A DNA stretch of 64,000 nt. It comes from Oscillospiraceae bacterium (GTDB taxonomy: Bacteria; Bacillota; Clostridia; Oscillospirales; Oscillospiraceae). Below the pieces are notes generated by a model that saw nothing but the letters and a program-made list of their open reading frames with translations, had not been told where the DNA came from and did no database searches. The stretch is from assembly GCA_017515345.1 (NCBI GenBank), contig JAFWFZ010000005.1, positions 1 through 64,000 of the forward strand, in the 5' to 3' direction. Shown here one piece after another: positions 7,191 through 15,884 of the stretch. Within the stretch, counting starts at the first letter, position 1. Every line of letters begins with the position of its first letter. The position numbers were made by a program, and so were the translations under genes.

Positions 7191-8083
7191 CCCGCTTCCT
7201 CCCTCTGCCCGGAGAAGGACGCCCGTATCTGCCTCAAAAACCGCTCGGCGATGGGCGTGAAGCTCTGGTATCTGTTCCAGATCAGGTACATCTTCATTTC
7301 CAGACGCGGATAGAGCGGGCGAAAAACCAGGCCGCTCCCCGGGGAGGTGTCGATCAGGTCGTTCAGCGTCAGCAGGATGCCCAGCCCCTCCTTGGCGAAC
7401 ATGGAGCCGTTATAGGCGAGCCGGAAGGAGCCCTCCAGGTGCAGGGAGGAGAAGCGCTCCCCCGCCCAGGGGCGGATATCGTTTTCCCAGCTTTGCTCGG
7501 AGGTGAACAGCGGGAGCCCGGCAAGCTCCTCCACGGTGATCCGCTCCTTTCCCGCCAGCTCCGAGCCGGCCGGGAACACAGCCCCGAAATAGTCCGATTC
7601 TGGAAAAGGGACGCGGTGATATTTCCTCTCGTCCGGCGTTTCGCAGATCACGGCGAAGTCCAGCAGCCCCTTGTCCAGCTTCTCCGTGACCTGCTCCGTA
7701 TCCCCGCTGGTGATGTGATAGCGGAGATCCGGACAGACCTTCCTGAATTCCCGGATCTCCCGGGCCAGATAGCGGATCTGGCAGGATTCCGCGAGTCCGA
7801 AATAGATGTCGCCTCCGGTGATATCGTCCAGGGACAGGAATTCCCGCTCGATCTTGTCCGCCATGGAGACGAGGTCCTCTGCCCGGTCCCGGAGCAGAAC
7901 GCCCTCCTCCGTGAGGGAAATGCTGAAGCTGTGCCGCGTGAACAGCTTTTTCCCCAGCTCATCCTCCAGCGCCTTCAGCGCTTTCGACAGCGTCGGCTGT
8001 GTCACGTGGAGCTGTTCGGCGGCGCGGGTGATGTTCTCCTCGCGCGCGGCGGCCAAAAAGTATCTCAGTGTTCGTATTTCCAT
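7181..8083 (-). CDS. LysR-family transcriptional regulator
   Basis: A 300-aa protein with an N-terminal winged helix (MEIRTLRYFLAAAREENITRAAEQLHVTQPTLSKALKALE) and a C-terminal periplasmic-binding-like effector domain (about residues 90-295). The ATG at 8083 is preferred over one 7 codons upstream because the LysR fold starts there and GGAGG precedes it. It is divergent from the small-protein/hydrolase pair at 8194-9421, which it probably controls. The effector is unknown. Confidence 0.92.
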   Translation of the reverse strand: MEIRTLRYFLAAAREENITRAAEQLHVTQPTLSKALKALEDELGKKLFTRHSFSISLTEEGVLLRDRAEDLVSMADKIEREFLSLDDITGGDIYFGLAESCQIRYLAREIREFRKVCPDLRYHITSGDTEQVTEKLDKGLLDFAVICETPDERKYHRVPFPESDYFGAVFPAGSELAGKERITVEELAGLPLFTSEQSWENDIRPWAGERFSSLHLEGSFRLAYNGSMFAKEGLGILLTLNDLIDTSPGSGLVFRPLYPRLEMKMYLIWNRYQSFTPIAERFLRQIRASFSGQREEAGKE

Positions 8084-8193
8084 CGCGTCCTCCGTGATAT
8101 GCAAAATTTGAATATCATGATATTCATTATAACCATTTGCGCATTGGATCGCAATATGCTATCCTGGGGATGCAAAGAGAAAGGCGGTGCGGA

Positions 8194-8409
8194 ATGGAAG
8201 ACTGGGAGACGATGCGGGCGTGCATGACAGACGCCGGGTGCTCCGCGGAAGCGATCGGGCGCGCAGCGCGTTTTTATGAGGCCGGAGCCACGGAAGATCT
8301 GATCCGCTGTCTGCGTTCCTGCCGCTGCGACGCCCTGGAGGAGATCCACGAAAAGCAGAAGCGGCTGGATCGGCTGGACAGGCTGATCCGCGAAACGAAA
8401 AAGATGTGA
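8194..8409 (+). CDS. Small conserved hypothetical protein
   Basis: A 71-aa protein starting MEDWETMRACMTDAGCSAEA, chosen because AAAGGCGG lies upstream. The C-terminus EEIHEKQKRLDRLDRLIRETKK is a helical, charged tail. I recognise it from many small Firmicutes proteins encoded next to LysR-controlled oxidoreductase or hydrolase genes. No function is known; it may be a small DNA- or protein-binding helical bundle. It is 13 bases upstream of the hydrolase and probably co-transcribed with it. Confidence 0.8.
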   Translation: MEDWETMRACMTDAGCSAEAIGRAARFYEAGATEDLIRCLRSCRCDALEEIHEKQKRLDRLDRLIRETKKM

Positions 8410-8422
8410 AGGAGAAAATACG

Positions 8423-9421
8423 ATGAAGCTCGAAGAACTCAAACTCACCGACGAATGGGATAAGACCTTCCCGAAAAGCGATAAAGTCGACCACGGCAAG
8501 GTGACCTTTGTCAACCGCTACGGCGTCACGCTGGCGGCCGATCTGTATACCCCCAAAAACGCGGCGGGCAGGCTCCCCGCGCTTGCCGTTTCCGGCCCCT
8601 TCGGCGCGGTCAAGGAGCAGTGCTCCGGCCTCTACGCCCAGACGATGGCCGAGCGCGGCTTTCTGACGATCGCCTTCGACCCCTCCTTCACCGGGGAGAG
8701 CGGGGGCGGCGTCCGTTACATGGCGTCTCCCGATATCAACACCGAGGACTTTATGGCGGCGGTGGATTTTCTGTCCCTGCATGAGGCGGTCGATCCCGAC
8801 CGGATCGGTATCATCGGCATCTGCGGCTGGGGCGGCCTGGCGATCAACGCCGCGGCGCTGGATACCCGCGTCAGGGCAACGGCGGCGATGACCATGTACG
8901 ACATGGCCCGCGTCAACGCCAGGGGGTATTTTGACAGCGAGGACAGCGAGGAAGCCCGCTACGCGAAGAGGGCCGCCATGTGCGCCCAGCGGCTCGAGGA
9001 CCTCAGGGCCGGCGAATACAAGCCCGGCGGCGGCGTGGTCGATCCGCTGCCGGAGGACGCGCCGTTTTTCGTGAAGGACTACTACGATTACTACAAAACG
9101 CCGCGCGGCTACCATCCCCGTTCCCTCAATTCCAACGGCGGCTGGAACGTGATCGGCTGCGAGAGCTTTATGAACCAGCCGATCCTCCGGTACTCCAATG
9201 AGATCCGCGGCGCCGTCCTGATCGTGCACGGCGAAAAGGCGCACTCCTGCTACTTCAGCCGCGACGCCTACGCCGACATGGTCAGCGGCAGCCGATACGC
9301 GGACAACAAGGAACTGATGATCATCCCCGGCGCGAGCCACACCGACCTGTACGACGGCGGCGGCAGGGACGCCATTCCCTTCGACAGGCTGGAGAGCTTT
9401 TTCAAAGCCAATCTGGCTTAA
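8423..9421 (+). CDS. Alpha/beta hydrolase with cysteine in the nucleophile position
   Basis: A 332-aa cytosolic alpha/beta hydrolase. The nucleophile elbow reads GIIGICGWGG with Cys134 where most family members have Ser, as in dienelactone-hydrolase-type enzymes. The C-terminal GASHTDLYD places the catalytic His near residue 306, and LIVHGEKAHS holds the likely acid-loop region. It resembles the DltD/YcjY-type hydrolases often controlled by a neighbouring LysR regulator. The substrate is unknown. AAGGAGAAAATACG upstream gives a good ribosome binding site. Confidence 0.85.
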   Translation: MKLEELKLTDEWDKTFPKSDKVDHGKVTFVNRYGVTLAADLYTPKNAAGRLPALAVSGPFGAVKEQCSGLYAQTMAERGFLTIAFDPSFTGESGGGVRYMASPDINTEDFMAAVDFLSLHEAVDPDRIGIIGICGWGGLAINAAALDTRVRATAAMTMYDMARVNARGYFDSEDSEEARYAKRAAMCAQRLEDLRAGEYKPGGGVVDPLPEDAPFFVKDYYDYYKTPRGYHPRSLNSNGGWNVIGCESFMNQPILRYSNEIRGAVLIVHGEKAHSCYFSRDAYADMVSGSRYADNKELMIIPGASHTDLYDGGGRDAIPFDRLESFFKANLA

Positions 9422-9431
9422 GGGGCGTCCC

Positions 9432-10055
9432 GTGAAAAGAGTGCTTGCCATTTTTATCGCGCTCCTGGCCGCCGCCCTCTGCGCGGGCTGCGCCGGCGTC
9501 CCGGTCCAGCCCGCGGCATCGCCGGAAGCGGAGACCGACACTCCGGCGGAGACACCCGCCCCGGAGGCGGAGACCGACGCTCCGGCGGAAACGCCCGTCC
9601 CTGAAGCGGCGCATGAAGAAGCCCCCGCTGCGCAAAAAACGGGCGGCGGGGACGAAGCCCGGCAGGCGCGGGTCGATGAGGAGGGAGAAAGCGCCGTGAC
9701 AAAAACGCTGAAGCTGGTCATCGGGGATACCGAGGTCGCCGTCGACTGGGAGGAGAGCGAGTCGGTCAGCGCGCTGACGGAGCTCGTCGCCCCGGGGCCG
9801 CTGACAGTGCAGATGTCCATGTACGGCGGCTTCGAGCAGGTGGGCCCGCTGGGAGCGGACCTCCCGCGGGACGACGTGCAGACGGCGGCGCAGGCGGGCG
9901 ATATCGTCCTGTATTCCGGCGACCAGATCGTCGTATTCTACGGCTCCAACTCCTGGGCCTATACCCGGCTCGGCAGGATCACGGACAAGTCCGCCTCAGA
10001 GCTGGCCGACCTTCTGGGAAACGGCGGCGTCAGCATGACCCTGTCCTTGGAATGA
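9432..10055 (+). CDS. Cyclophilin-like lipoprotein
   Basis: A 207-aa exported lipoprotein. The signal peptide is MKRVLAIFIALLAAALCAGC with lipobox LCAGC, so Cys20 would be lipidated. A low-complexity Pro/Glu/Thr linker follows (about residues 25-85, imperfect repeats of AETPAPEAETD). The folded domain (about 90-207) contains LVIGDTEVAVDWEESESV and QAGDIVLYSGDQIVVFYGSNSWAYTRLGRI, matching the cyclophilin-like family often found next to alpha/beta hydrolases. It starts with GTG ten bases after the hydrolase stop, so they are probably one transcript. The role on the cell surface is unknown. Confidence 0.85.
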   Translation: MKRVLAIFIALLAAALCAGCAGVPVQPAASPEAETDTPAETPAPEAETDAPAETPVPEAAHEEAPAAQKTGGGDEARQARVDEEGESAVTKTLKLVIGDTEVAVDWEESESVSALTELVAPGPLTVQMSMYGGFEQVGPLGADLPRDDVQTAAQAGDIVLYSGDQIVVFYGSNSWAYTRLGRITDKSASELADLLGNGGVSMTLSLE

Positions 10056-10132
10056 TGCGGTTCCGGCAAGCCGCGGCCCGGGAGCCGGATCCCGGGACGG
10101 AAGCGGGCGGGACGGCGTGACCGCCCTGCATC

Positions 10133-10161
10133 CGGAGCGGGCATCGGCCCGCTCCGCTTTT
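10133..10161 (+). terminator. Hairpin terminator after the cyclophilin-like gene
   Basis: CGGAGCGGGC pairs perfectly with GCCCGCTCCG over a 4-base loop, followed by CTTTTG. Confidence 0.7.
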
Positions 10162-10319
10162 GCTCCGCTGTTCCCGCGAGACATTTTACCCCACCGCCCG
10201 TTTTCCCGTTGTATTCCTCCCGCGGATCTGGTATCATCCGGGGTAGGAACAGCGGGTATCGCAAACTCCGGCCGGAGACGCGGTCCGGGCCGCGAGCCCG
10301 CGGAAAGAAGGGAGCGCCA

Positions 10320-10979
10320 ATGAGAACGATACGAGTGACGGGCAAAGGGAAGCTCAGCGTCAAGCCCGACACGTCCCGCATCACCATGACCCTGGAGGGC
10401 CGGTATGCCGAATACGGCGAGACGCTGCGCCGCTCCTCCGAGGACACGGAGACGCTGAAGGACGTCCTCGCCGGCTTCGGCTTTGAGCGGACGGAGCTGA
10501 AGACACTCCAGTTCAGCGTGGACCCGGAGTACGAAGGCTATAACGACAAGGACGGCATCTACCGCCAGCGTTTCGTGGGCTACCGGTTCCGCCACACGCT
10601 GAAGGTGGAGTTCCCCTCCGACAATGAGCGGCTGGGAAAGGTGCTGTACGCCCTGGCCAACTGCCGGGTGGAGCCGGAGCTGCGCATCAGCTACACCGTC
10701 CGGGACCCGGAGGCCGCCAAGAACAAGCTGCTGGGAAAGGCGGTCATGGATTCGAAGGGAAAGGCCGCTGTGCTGGCGCGGGCCGCCGGCGTCACTCTGA
10801 AGGAGATCCTGAGCATCGACTACTCCTGGGGCGAGGGCGAGCTGGAGACAAGGCCCGTGAACGGGCTCATGATGGCAAAGCGGTCCGCGGCGGAGACCGC
10901 CGGCAGCTACGACCTGGACATGGTGCCGGACGATATCGAGCTCTCCGACACGGTCACCATCGTCTGGGAGCTTGAATGA
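10320..10979 (+). CDS. SIMPL domain-containing protein
   Basis: A 219-aa protein made of one SIMPL (DUF541) domain. It starts MRTIRVTGKGKLSVKPDTSR, the classic family opening, and continues with QFSVDPEYEGYNDKDGIYRQRFVGYRFRH and a C-terminal DIELSDTVTIVWELE strand. Many SIMPL proteins are exported, but no signal peptide is visible here, so it is probably cytosolic. The function of the family is unclear. The ATG at 10320 follows AAGGGAG. A strong bidirectional terminator separates it from the convergent XRE gene. Confidence 0.88.
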   Translation: MRTIRVTGKGKLSVKPDTSRITMTLEGRYAEYGETLRRSSEDTETLKDVLAGFGFERTELKTLQFSVDPEYEGYNDKDGIYRQRFVGYRFRHTLKVEFPSDNERLGKVLYALANCRVEPELRISYTVRDPEAAKNKLLGKAVMDSKGKAAVLARAAGVTLKEILSIDYSWGEGELETRPVNGLMMAKRSAAETAGSYDLDMVPDDIELSDTVTIVWELE

Positions 10980-11026
10980 ACGGGGCGCTGCGCCGCGTTT
11001 CAACGCGATCAAACGGATAACGAAAA

Positions 11027-11060
11027 CCGGGCCACGGAGCGGCGCTGCTCCGTGGCCCGG
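11027..11060. terminator. Bidirectional terminator between convergent genes
   Basis: CCGGGCCACGGAGC and GCTCCGTGGCCCGG form a perfect 14-bp stem with a 6-base loop. AAAA precedes it (U-run for the minus strand) and TCGTTTATTCC follows. Confidence 0.85.
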
Positions 11061-11064
11061 TCGT

Positions 11065-12087
11065 TTATTCCTCCTTCAGCCGGCGGATCTCCCGGCGGAC
11101 GGCGTCTGCCGTCTCCCCCTCCGTGGTGTTCCATTCCCGCTTCAAAAGCTCCAGCTCCTCCTCCAGCGCGGCAATGGCCGCTCCGCGGTCGCCCCGGATC
11201 TCATGGATCTGGGCGATGGACTCAAGACCGTCCACGTATCGGGGAGGCTTCTGTGTCTCGATCCCCCTGCGGAAGCAGGCGATGGCGTCGTCGTAGCGGA
11301 GCTCCAGCACGGCGACGTCGCCCAGGCTGACCCAGACGCACCAGTCGTCGGCATAGTCCTCCCGCATCCGCTCCCAGACGGCGTGGGCTTCCTCCGCCCT
11401 GCCCTGATACCAGAGCAGCAGGCCCCGATAAAACGGCACGCGGTAGGTGTCGTTTATCCCGGCAAAGCCGTTCAGCGCCTCCTCCGCCTCCGGGAAGCGC
11501 CTATCGTCCAGCAGGTTGTCCAGGAGCCACATATAGGCGCGCCAGTCATCCGGGTGCTCCTCCACGAAGCGCCGGTACCAGGCGATCTCCCGGTGGTGGT
11601 TCCGGGCGCACCAGTCGGGGATGAAGCCGCCCATGGCGGTGTTCAGCTCCTGATGGGCGCCCGCGCACCGGGGATCCAGCGCCAGGGCGGCCTTCGCCTC
11701 CTCCTCCGCCATCCGGTGCAGGAAGCCGGCCTGGTGGTTGTAAAGATCCGCCTTGAGCCGGTGACAGTCCGCGGCCCGGTAGCCGGCGGCGATCTTCTCG
11801 TTCAGCCACCGCTCCGCCTGGTCGAGCTCCGCGTGGGACAGGAGCCGCTTATCCCACAGCACATTCTGGATGCGGTCGTATTCCTTCTCCTCTGTGAGCC
11901 CGAACAGCTCGTCCAGGGACACGCCGAAATAGATGGCCAGCTCCGGCAGCAGGCTGATATCCGGCGTCGTCGTCCCCCGTTCCCATTTGGATACGGCCTG
12001 GGCCGTGACGCCCATGGCAGCCGCCAGCGCCTCCTGGGTGATCCCCCGGGCGGCGCGCAGACTGCGCAGCTTGTTTGTCAGTTCCAT
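11065..12087 (-). CDS. XRE-family regulator with TPR-like repeats
   Basis: A 340-aa protein. An N-terminal Cro/C1 helix-turn-helix (MELTNKLRSLRAARGITQEALAAAMGVTAQAVSKWERG, residues 1-60) is followed by a long helical region with TPR-like units, for example AYMWLLDNLLDDRRFPEAEEAL and WVSLGDVAVLELRYDDAIACFRRG. This architecture is common in clostridial regulators that sense a peptide or protein partner. The ATG at 12087 has AAAGGAGAAAAACCA upstream. Target and signal are unknown. Confidence 0.9.
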   Translation of the reverse strand: MELTNKLRSLRAARGITQEALAAAMGVTAQAVSKWERGTTTPDISLLPELAIYFGVSLDELFGLTEEKEYDRIQNVLWDKRLLSHAELDQAERWLNEKIAAGYRAADCHRLKADLYNHQAGFLHRMAEEEAKAALALDPRCAGAHQELNTAMGGFIPDWCARNHHREIAWYRRFVEEHPDDWRAYMWLLDNLLDDRRFPEAEEALNGFAGINDTYRVPFYRGLLLWYQGRAEEAHAVWERMREDYADDWCVWVSLGDVAVLELRYDDAIACFRRGIETQKPPRYVDGLESIAQIHEIRGDRGAAIAALEEELELLKREWNTTEGETADAVRREIRRLKEE

Positions 12088-12203
12088 TGGTTTTTCTCCT
12101 TTGCTCGTCGTTCGGCCGATGACCATACGATAGCAGAACCCGTGGCCAGGCGCCAGCGCCTGTTTTTACACACGGCACAACCGGCGGTTGAGAAAGCGAA
12201 AGC

Positions 12204-12236
12204 AAAACGGGACGGCGGCACGCGGCCGCCGCCCCG
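12204..12236 (-). terminator. Hairpin terminator of the NmrA-like gene
   Basis: On the minus strand a GC-rich stem (CGGCGGC/GCCGCCG with flanking CCC pairs) is followed by GTTTTGC. It lies just after the stop of the NmrA-like gene. Confidence 0.6.
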
Positions 12237-12249
12237 GGTCATCGCTCCG

Positions 12250-13191
12250 TCAGTCGGTGGAGGTCCGGCTGCCGATCAGGTGCTCGTCCATGTGCTCGAA
12301 GATCTCCCGCACGGTGAGGGGCTTCCGCCCGGTGAGCTTTTCAAAATCGTCGGTATGCACGGCCATCTGCCCCTTGCGGATCGCCCGGCCGAAGGACACC
12401 ATCCCGTCGCTGCAGAAGGGGAAGTTGGATGCGGTCTGCGCCCACATGTCCTCCGTGGTGCGGGGCACGCCGATGGAATCGAAAAAGGCGTACTGCTCCT
12501 CGTCGCTGATCTCCACGTACCGGACGCCGCGGCCCGTGACCTCGTTGGCGATGGCGACGTACTCCCCGATGGTCAGCAGCTCCGCGCCGTTCACGTCCAC
12601 CACCCGGTCCTCCCAGTCGCTCATGGCGGCGCAGGCGGCGGCCAGGGCGCAGTCGTCCCGGGAGACGTAGGCCATCCTCCCCTGCCCCATATTGTTGGCG
12701 AGGACGCTGTCCGTGGTCTCGTAGGCATTCACGTAGCTGGAGACCATGGCCTCGGCGTACTGGGAATTCCGCATGAAAAGGTAGTGGATCGGCCGGCTTT
12801 TCACGTACGCCTCGAACCACACGTGGTCGTTGACCTCATAGGCGTCGATGTCGTCCTCCCCCGCGCCCACGATGGAGGTATACACCACCCGATGCACGCC
12901 GGCCTTCACGGCGGCGTCCAGCGCCTTTTGGTGGGCGGCCCGGCGCTTGGGCCCCACGAAGGGCATGGAGATCAGGATCATCGTATCCGCCCCGGAAAAG
13001 GCCCTGACGAGTCCTTCCCCGTCGTTGAAGTCCGCCGCGCGGAGCTCGGCGCCCCGTCCCCGCCAGGGCTCCAGTCCCTTTTCCGTGGGCGCGGTGAAGA
13101 TCAGGTCCTCATGGGGCCATTTCTCCAGCAGCGTATTTGCAGCGCGGCTTCCGAAATTGCCGTCCACGCCGCAGAGCAGGATCTTTTTCAT
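12250..13191 (-). CDS. NmrA-like NAD(P)-binding protein
   Basis: A 313-aa Rossmann-fold protein. The N-terminus MKKILLCGVDGNFGSRAANT is a GxxGxxG-type dinucleotide motif with an unusual VDG in place of ATG. It is followed by a typical NmrA/atypical-SDR body (GADTMILISMPFVGPKRRAAHQKALDAAVKAGVHRVVYTS; VEVNDHVWFEAYVKSR region). Such proteins act as NAD(P)H-dependent reductases or redox-sensing regulators. The ATG at 13191 follows AAGGAG; an ATG three codons upstream is too close to it. It is divergent from the siroheme-protein gene. Confidence 0.85.
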   Translation of the reverse strand: MKKILLCGVDGNFGSRAANTLLEKWPHEDLIFTAPTEKGLEPWRGRGAELRAADFNDGEGLVRAFSGADTMILISMPFVGPKRRAAHQKALDAAVKAGVHRVVYTSIVGAGEDDIDAYEVNDHVWFEAYVKSRPIHYLFMRNSQYAEAMVSSYVNAYETTDSVLANNMGQGRMAYVSRDDCALAAACAAMSDWEDRVVDVNGAELLTIGEYVAIANEVTGRGVRYVEISDEEQYAFFDSIGVPRTTEDMWAQTASNFPFCSDGMVSFGRAIRKGQMAVHTDDFEKLTGRKPLTVREIFEHMDEHLIGSRTSTD

Positions 13192-13224
13192 GGGATGCAT
13201 CTCCTTATCTGGTTTTATGCTCCG

Positions 13225-13252
13225 ATTATACCAGATTTCTGCGGGAGCACAA
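13225..13252 (-). promoter_or_regulatory. Promoter of the NmrA-like gene
   Basis: On the minus strand TTGTGC, 16 bases, then a perfect TATAAT, about 35 bases before the start codon. Confidence 0.7.
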
Positions 13253-13316
13253 GCGCCTCTTCCCATCCGCCGCCCTTTGTGGTAGAATAAGGCGACACAG
13301 AAAAGGAGGAGATTCC

Positions 13317-14063
13317 ATGGCGGCACTGACTGTTCCCGGGGACGAGATCAAAAGACTGAAGGGGCGTGGCTTTTTGAACAACAAGGGCACCGACAATTTT
13401 TCCGCGCGGGTCATCACCGGCTGGGGCGTGCTGAGCGCGGATCAGCTCCGGCACCTGGCGGAGGCGGCGGAGCGGTACGGCGACGGGCGCGTGGTGCAGA
13501 CCACCCGGCTCTCCCTGGAGATCCCGGGGATCCCCTATGAGAAGACGGAGGAGTTTGCCGCGTTCCTGGCGGAGAAGGGCATGGAGACCGGCGGCACCGG
13601 CAAGCGGGTGCGGCCCATCGTCTGCTGCAAGGGGACGACCTGCCAGTTCGGGCTCATCGACACCTACGCCATGGCGGAGGAGATGCACGAGCGGTTTTAT
13701 AAGGGGTACCATCATGTGACCCTGCCCCACAAGTTCAAGATCGCCGTGGGCGGCTGCCCCAACAGCTGCATCAAGCCGGATCTGAACGACGCGGGCGTCA
13801 TGGGCTGGAAGGGCGGCTATAAGCTCTTCATCGGCGGGCGCTGGGGCAAAAAGCACACGGTCGGCCGCGCGCTGGATCATATCTTCGCCTCGAAGGACGA
13901 GGTGCTGGACGCGGTGGAAAAGGCCATCCTGCTCTATAAGGACCAGGGCCGGGACGGGGAGCGCTTCTGCCAGACCATCGAGCGTCTGGGCTTCGAGAAC
14001 GTGGAGGCCCAGCTCCTGTCGGCTGACCTGCTGGAGCGAAAGCAGGAGATTCTGGGGAAATAG
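13317..14063 (+). CDS. Small siroheme/[4Fe-4S] sulfite/nitrite-reductase-like protein
   Basis: A 248-aa protein with one ferredoxin-like half-domain (about residues 30-95) and one nitrite/sulfite reductase catalytic domain. The latter carries Cys103-x5-Cys109 (VCCKGTTCQFG) and Cys147-x3-Cys151 (VGGCPNSC), the coupled siroheme-[4Fe-4S] ligand pattern. It is about half the length of assimilatory reductases and resembles the small reductase-like proteins of anaerobes that lack a duplicated second half. It may reduce sulfite or nitrite, or serve a specialised siroheme role. No siroheme synthesis genes are in the window. AAAAGGAGGAGATTCC precedes the ATG. Confidence 0.85.
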   Translation: MAALTVPGDEIKRLKGRGFLNNKGTDNFSARVITGWGVLSADQLRHLAEAAERYGDGRVVQTTRLSLEIPGIPYEKTEEFAAFLAEKGMETGGTGKRVRPIVCCKGTTCQFGLIDTYAMAEEMHERFYKGYHHVTLPHKFKIAVGGCPNSCIKPDLNDAGVMGWKGGYKLFIGGRWGKKHTVGRALDHIFASKDEVLDAVEKAILLYKDQGRDGERFCQTIERLGFENVEAQLLSADLLERKQEILGK

Positions 14064-14158
14064 GCGGCGCAAATGGATCGAGCGCTTCACCGCCCCGCGC
14101 GGGATGCTGTTCTGAGCCGTTGGATACTAGTTTCATTATTACGAGAGAGGGGAAACGC

Positions 14159-15736
14159 ATGAAAAAGAGATTGATCAGCCTGTTCTTGGTACTTGTCCTC
14201 TGCGCGGGGCTTTTGCCGGTGATGGCAAGCGCGGAGATCATCAACAGCGGGCACTGCGGGATCGTGGGTGACGACCTTGTGTGGACGCTGGACAGCGACG
14301 GTACGCTCACCATCAGCGGTGAGGGACAGATGAAGGATTTTACTTTTAACCAAAACATGGGAGTCATCAACGGCCCCTGGGCTTTTGAGGCCGGTAAGAT
14401 CTCGCGCGTCGTGATCGAGGACGGCGTGACGAGGATCGGGGACAACGCGTTCCGTCACTTCGGCGGCATCACCACCGTCGAGATCCCCGACAGCGTCCGG
14501 TCCATCGGCGAAACGGCGTTCAAGGACTGCAGCGGGCTCACAGGCATCGTCATTCCCAACGGCGTCGACGCCATCGGCGACAACGCGTTCGAAGGCTGCC
14601 GGAGCCTTGTCAGCGTGACTATTCCGGCAAGCGTCAAGGCCATCGGGGAATACGCGTTTGCGGGCTGCGGCAGTATCACCGGGATCACCATCCCCGACGG
14701 CGTCACGGAGATCAGTCGCTCTGCGTTCCATTACTGCGGGAGCCTTGTCAGCGTCGTTATTCCCGACAGCGTCACGTCCATCGGGGAATATGCATTCTAC
14801 GGCTGCGACGATCTGACCGGTCTCATTCTCCCGAAAAGCCTCACCGAGATCGGCGACTATGCGTTCCACGGCTGTGAAAGCCTCACCTCCGTGGCGATCC
14901 CGGACGGCGTCAGATCCATCGGGGTCGTCGCGTTTGCGAACTGTACGGCACTGAAAAGCGTAACGATCCCCGACAGCGTCACGTATTTCGGCAACGCAGT
15001 GTTCGCGGGCTGCCATTTCAGCGAAGTCTTTTACGGCGGGTCACAGAGCCAGTGGAACCGGATCGACCTCGGTTATTCCAGCAGCGCAGCTTTCTCAGAC
15101 GCTGTGTTTCATTTCGCAAAACCGGACCCCGTCGACCCCACGCCTGTCGATCCCACGCCTGTCGATCCTACGCCCGTCGATCCCGGGCCTCAGCCCGCCA
15201 CGCCCTTCACCGATGTGCCGGAGGGCACCTGGTACACAGACGCGGTGGCGTGGGCCGTGGAGCTCGGCATCACGCAGGGCACCAGCGAAACGACCTTCAG
15301 CCCCGAAAATGGCTGTACCCGCGGTCAGGTGGTCACGTTCCTCTGGCGCGCCAACGGCGGGCCGGACGTGGAAGCGCTGCTCGGCAGCATCCCGTTCGAC
15401 GACGTGGAGCAGGGCAAATACTACTGCGCCCCCGTCCTGTGGGCCGCGGACAGGAACATTACAAACGGTCTGACCGATACCGCCTTCGGCCCGGACAAAA
15501 CCTGCACCCGCGGCCAGGTGGTCACGTTCCTCTGGCGCGCCGCCGGATCGCCGGAGCCGGAGGACACGAACAACCCCTTCACCGACGTGAAGGAAAGCGA
15601 TTACTTCTACAAGCCCGTCCTTTGGACCGTGGAGAACGGGATCACACAAGGCACCTCGGCCGCCACGTTCTCCCCCGTCAGCACCTGCACCCGCGCCCAC
15701 GTGGTCACGTTCCTTTACCGGGCAATGGGAGAATAA
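14159..15736 (+). CDS. BspA-type leucine-rich-repeat surface protein with SLH domains
   Basis: A 525-aa exported protein. It has a signal peptide of about 26 residues (MKKRLISLFLVLVLCAGLLP), then an unstructured cap. Nine consecutive 23-residue LRR_5 repeats follow (consensus LxSVxIPDSVTSIGEYAFxGC; about residues 80-290), then a PVDPT repeat linker and three SLH domains (about 350-525) with FTDVPEGTWYTDAVAWA-type openings. SLH domains anchor proteins to pyruvylated wall polymer, so this is a cell-surface protein. BspA repeats often mediate host or surface adhesion. The ATG follows GAGAGGGGAAACGC. Confidence 0.93.
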   Translation: MKKRLISLFLVLVLCAGLLPVMASAEIINSGHCGIVGDDLVWTLDSDGTLTISGEGQMKDFTFNQNMGVINGPWAFEAGKISRVVIEDGVTRIGDNAFRHFGGITTVEIPDSVRSIGETAFKDCSGLTGIVIPNGVDAIGDNAFEGCRSLVSVTIPASVKAIGEYAFAGCGSITGITIPDGVTEISRSAFHYCGSLVSVVIPDSVTSIGEYAFYGCDDLTGLILPKSLTEIGDYAFHGCESLTSVAIPDGVRSIGVVAFANCTALKSVTIPDSVTYFGNAVFAGCHFSEVFYGGSQSQWNRIDLGYSSSAAFSDAVFHFAKPDPVDPTPVDPTPVDPTPVDPGPQPATPFTDVPEGTWYTDAVAWAVELGITQGTSETTFSPENGCTRGQVVTFLWRANGGPDVEALLGSIPFDDVEQGKYYCAPVLWAADRNITNGLTDTAFGPDKTCTRGQVVTFLWRAAGSPEPEDTNNPFTDVKESDYFYKPVLWTVENGITQGTSAATFSPVSTCTRAHVVTFLYRAMGE

Positions 15737-15802
15737 CAAGGCTTCTCCCGGAGGGGAAGGCTTGGATGCGCGGCAGTTTCCGAAAACCGTACAACACAGC
15801 AA

Positions 15803-15838
15803 ATCGCCGCTTCCCGGCCGGGAAGCGGCGATGCTTTT
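15803..15838 (+). terminator. Terminator after the LRR-SLH gene
   Basis: ATCGCCGCTTCCCGG and CCGGGAAGCGGCGAT form a perfect palindrome (usable stem of 13 bp), followed by GCTTTTTC. It can also serve the convergent activase gene. Confidence 0.8.
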
Positions 15839-15884
15839 TCTTATGAACTTTCACTCAGACAGCAAACCGGTGCTGCGATTTGAC

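Noticed and set aside
10972..13290. 772-aa plus-strand open frame
   Set aside because: It is antisense to the XRE-TPR and NmrA-like genes and crosses their intergenic terminator.
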